DNA of 64,000 nucleotides from Sinohyriopsis cumingii (taxonomy: Eukaryota > Mollusca > Bivalvia > Unionida > Unionidae). The notes beneath the pieces are model-generated. The model did not search any database. It was not told the DNA's origin and saw only the letters and a program-made list of their open reading frames with translations. How positions within the stretch are numbered: position 1 is the first letter of the stretch; each line of letters starts with the position of its first letter. The position numbers and the translations under genes are program-made. The DNA is taken from the NCBI GenBank assembly GCA_028554795.2, contig JAPYKE020000266.1, positions 32,893 to 96,892 of the forward strand. Reading direction: 5' to 3'. Shown in pieces: positions 62,259-64,000 of the stretch.

Positions 62259-64000
62259 CAAGATGGCCGTTATCGCTTAACCGGCATGAAGCAGCCGTTC
62301 CGCTTTTTGTGCCGTTTTCATGATATATGTGCTTGTTGCCAGTCTTCGTCTGCTTTATTGTGTTCATCATGTATTGGCTGTTCAGTTCCTATGTGTTTCT
62401 TCATGTCCTTGTTTTGGAAACGAGAACCATTAGACTTGTTCTCAGCTGTCTTGCTCCACTGTTACAACTTCCTTTGTTTTCGAATACGTGATACTCGCCA
62501 GTCAACCCGTTTATGATATGATGGACCCTCATTAATAGCTTTAAATGACCACTCCTTGGCTCTCCACACTACATTGTGGTCTAGACTAAACGAACTGGGA
62601 CTATATTCATCATTACCTAAATGTAAACAAAAACGTTATTTCAAAGGAGGCCGGCGTAGAACAGGAAGTAGAATTCCAGTTATCTCCTTTATGCCATTTC
62701 CGGCTCAACAATTTAAAAATTCGACCGTTAATTTAGATAACCTAATTAAAATCCCTATCGTCAACCTTTGTGTCAACTATCCAAGAGATTTAAATCTTCA
62801 ATGCCCAATCAGCAGGACCACCGGAAAAGCACACATAAATAGTTAATTTTATCAACGACCAGAATATCGGCGTCTTTTTCCTGACAGAAACATGGTTATA
62901 AATATCAGTTGCGCGGATCTAACACCCACTGGTTACTCCATCAAGTCGTTCCCACGTAAATCTCGCGGAGGTGGAATTGCTGTCATTACAAAGAACTCCA
63001 TGATCAAACGTCTTAACCACACCACAACATTCATTTGCGAACACACATTGTTTGAATTAGTCCAAACCACACTCACATTGGAGCAAAGGTCAGTCCAATT
63101 TTGCTATCTATACCGCCCTCCTCCTAGTAGAAAAGACAAGCTGACTGAATCCCTCTTTTTGGAGCAGTTTCCGAATCTCCTGGAGAATGGAAATTCGATA
63201 GGAGGCAACCTGATTATTCTTGGGAATTTCAGCTTTCACTTTGACTGTACCGGAAACCCAAACACATCAAAAGTCATAGATTCCATTATTGTTTTCAACC
63301 TCTAACAGCCAGTTAACTATTTATGTGCGCTTTTCCCGTAAACATGGCCACATTTAAGACTGGATTCTTCATAGACCTGATGATAACATTCTACGGTCCT
63401 CCCTGGTATCTCATGAACTTGCATCAGATCACCTCTGCATTACTTGCCATCTTGACGTATCAGTCCCTAACCCTCCACCTTTATCTGCTACTAAGAGAAA
63501 CCTCCGTATGATAAATAGAACCAAACTAATGCATGACATCCAAGCAAACCTATCAACTTGCTTACCTCCTACAGCAGAACAATTCGATAACTGCCTGCGT
63601 TCATTGCTCAACAAACATGCCCCAGCTACCAAGTGCAGAGTATCAATTCAAAATTATTCTCCATGGTATAACAGTGTTCGGGACCAGCATCGCACTGCTA
63701 AAAGAGACCGCCGTAAAGCTGAGAGGCTTTGGCTTTCCACCAGACTCACTATTCTTAATAAAATCTATGAAGCCGCTAAGAAGAATGTCACAAATATAGT
63801 CCATGCAGCGAAATCAACCCACTACACTACTAAGATCTTGGAAAGTTTCAGCTGCAAAGAGCTCTTCGAAATTATTAACAAGCTAATGTCAAAGGACAAA
63901 GGTACACAACTTCCAACTAGCTTCTCTCCAGTCGACCTTCCGGACATGTTTGCAAATTTCTTCCGTGACAAAGTACAAACCATTGGAGATAATATTGACA
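62259..64000 (+). mobile_element. L2/CR1-group LINE, cut by window end (unit 5)
   Basis: Same insertion, with the 5' half only; the window ends before the RT core. It matches units 2 to 4, not unit 1, at the sites corresponding to 10864, 10908 and 10917-10918. It also has private changes near 62341, 62376, 62669, 62679, 63338 and 63660. Confidence 0.88.
62286..64000 (+). pseudogene. LINE ORF2 pseudogene, endonuclease part (unit 5)
   Basis: The endonuclease region shows the same motifs and breaks as in unit 1 (NAQS near 62800, ASDH near 63421). The RT region lies beyond the window. Confidence 0.84.

Larger units (their letters stand above)
53023..64000. repeat. Tandem macrosatellite unit 5 (partial, cut by window end)
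   Basis: The first 10,978 bp of a fifth unit are present and the window ends inside the LINE reverse transcriptase region. Beyond about 59690 this unit carries more private substitutions than units 2 to 4, including several around 61730-61910, 62340-62380 and 62668-62680. That is what an array-edge copy, or one from a less homogenised part of the array, might look like. It shares variants with unit 1 at the sites corresponding to 4398, 6471 and 8780-8781. Confidence 0.96.

Noticed and set aside
1-64000. CRISPR-like array because of regular repetition
   Set aside because: The repeat is 13 kb long with no spacers, and the content is animal retrotransposon DNA.
1-64000. LTR retrotransposon, retrovirus or Polinton as carrier of the unit
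   Set aside because: No terminal repeats, integrase, protease, capsid-type or DNA polymerase motifs were seen; both RTs are of the non-LTR type.

Overview
This window is one long tandem array. A unit of about 13.3 kb repeats head to tail without a break: unit 1 at 1-13295, unit 2 at 13296-26424, unit 3 at 26425-39722, unit 4 at 39723-53022, and unit 5 at 53023-64000, which is cut by the window edge. By eye the units are well over 99% identical. They differ by scattered substitutions, short indels, a variable ATT microsatellite and one deletion of about 159 bp in unit 2. Unit phase was set arbitrarily to the first base of the window. No repeat-free flank is visible on either side.

The sequence is AT-rich. 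It carries no convincing intact cellular gene, and no tRNA or rRNA gene was recognised. The best identified component is a non-LTR retrotransposon of the L2/CR1 group on the plus strand (9239-12810 in unit 1). It has an apurinic-type endonuclease, a reverse transcriptase with YADD, the usual C-terminal region and an (ATT)n tail. L2/CR1 elements, the standard genetic code and the intron-poor, AT-rich background point to an animal nuclear genome, most likely an invertebrate. The species cannot be named from this sequence.

Each unit has a nested structure. It contains two strongly diverged copies of an older sequence of about 4 kb: half A (about 1-4072 in unit 1, plus the last 150 bp of the preceding unit) and half B (about 5560-13145). 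A joining segment of about 1.5 kb (4073-5559) lies between them; it starts with a third, truncated copy of the repeat start and then becomes unique. Both halves carry, on the minus strand, a much older decayed reverse transcriptase fragment of another LINE. The L2/CR1 element sits only in half B, and half A retains the matching unoccupied site. The likely order of events is: old minus-strand LINE; duplication of the ~4 kb block; divergence; insertion of the L2/CR1 element into half B; decay of that element; then recent amplification of the whole 13.3 kb block.

Two foldback structures (79 nt and 127 nt) are present in every unit. Shared variants link units 3 and 4, and separately units 1 and 5. 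The LINE in unit 1 differs from the other copies in a cluster. This pattern fits unequal crossing-over and patchy conversion. I see no evidence of an expressed multi-gene system. The interest lies in the macrosatellite architecture and its recorded history.
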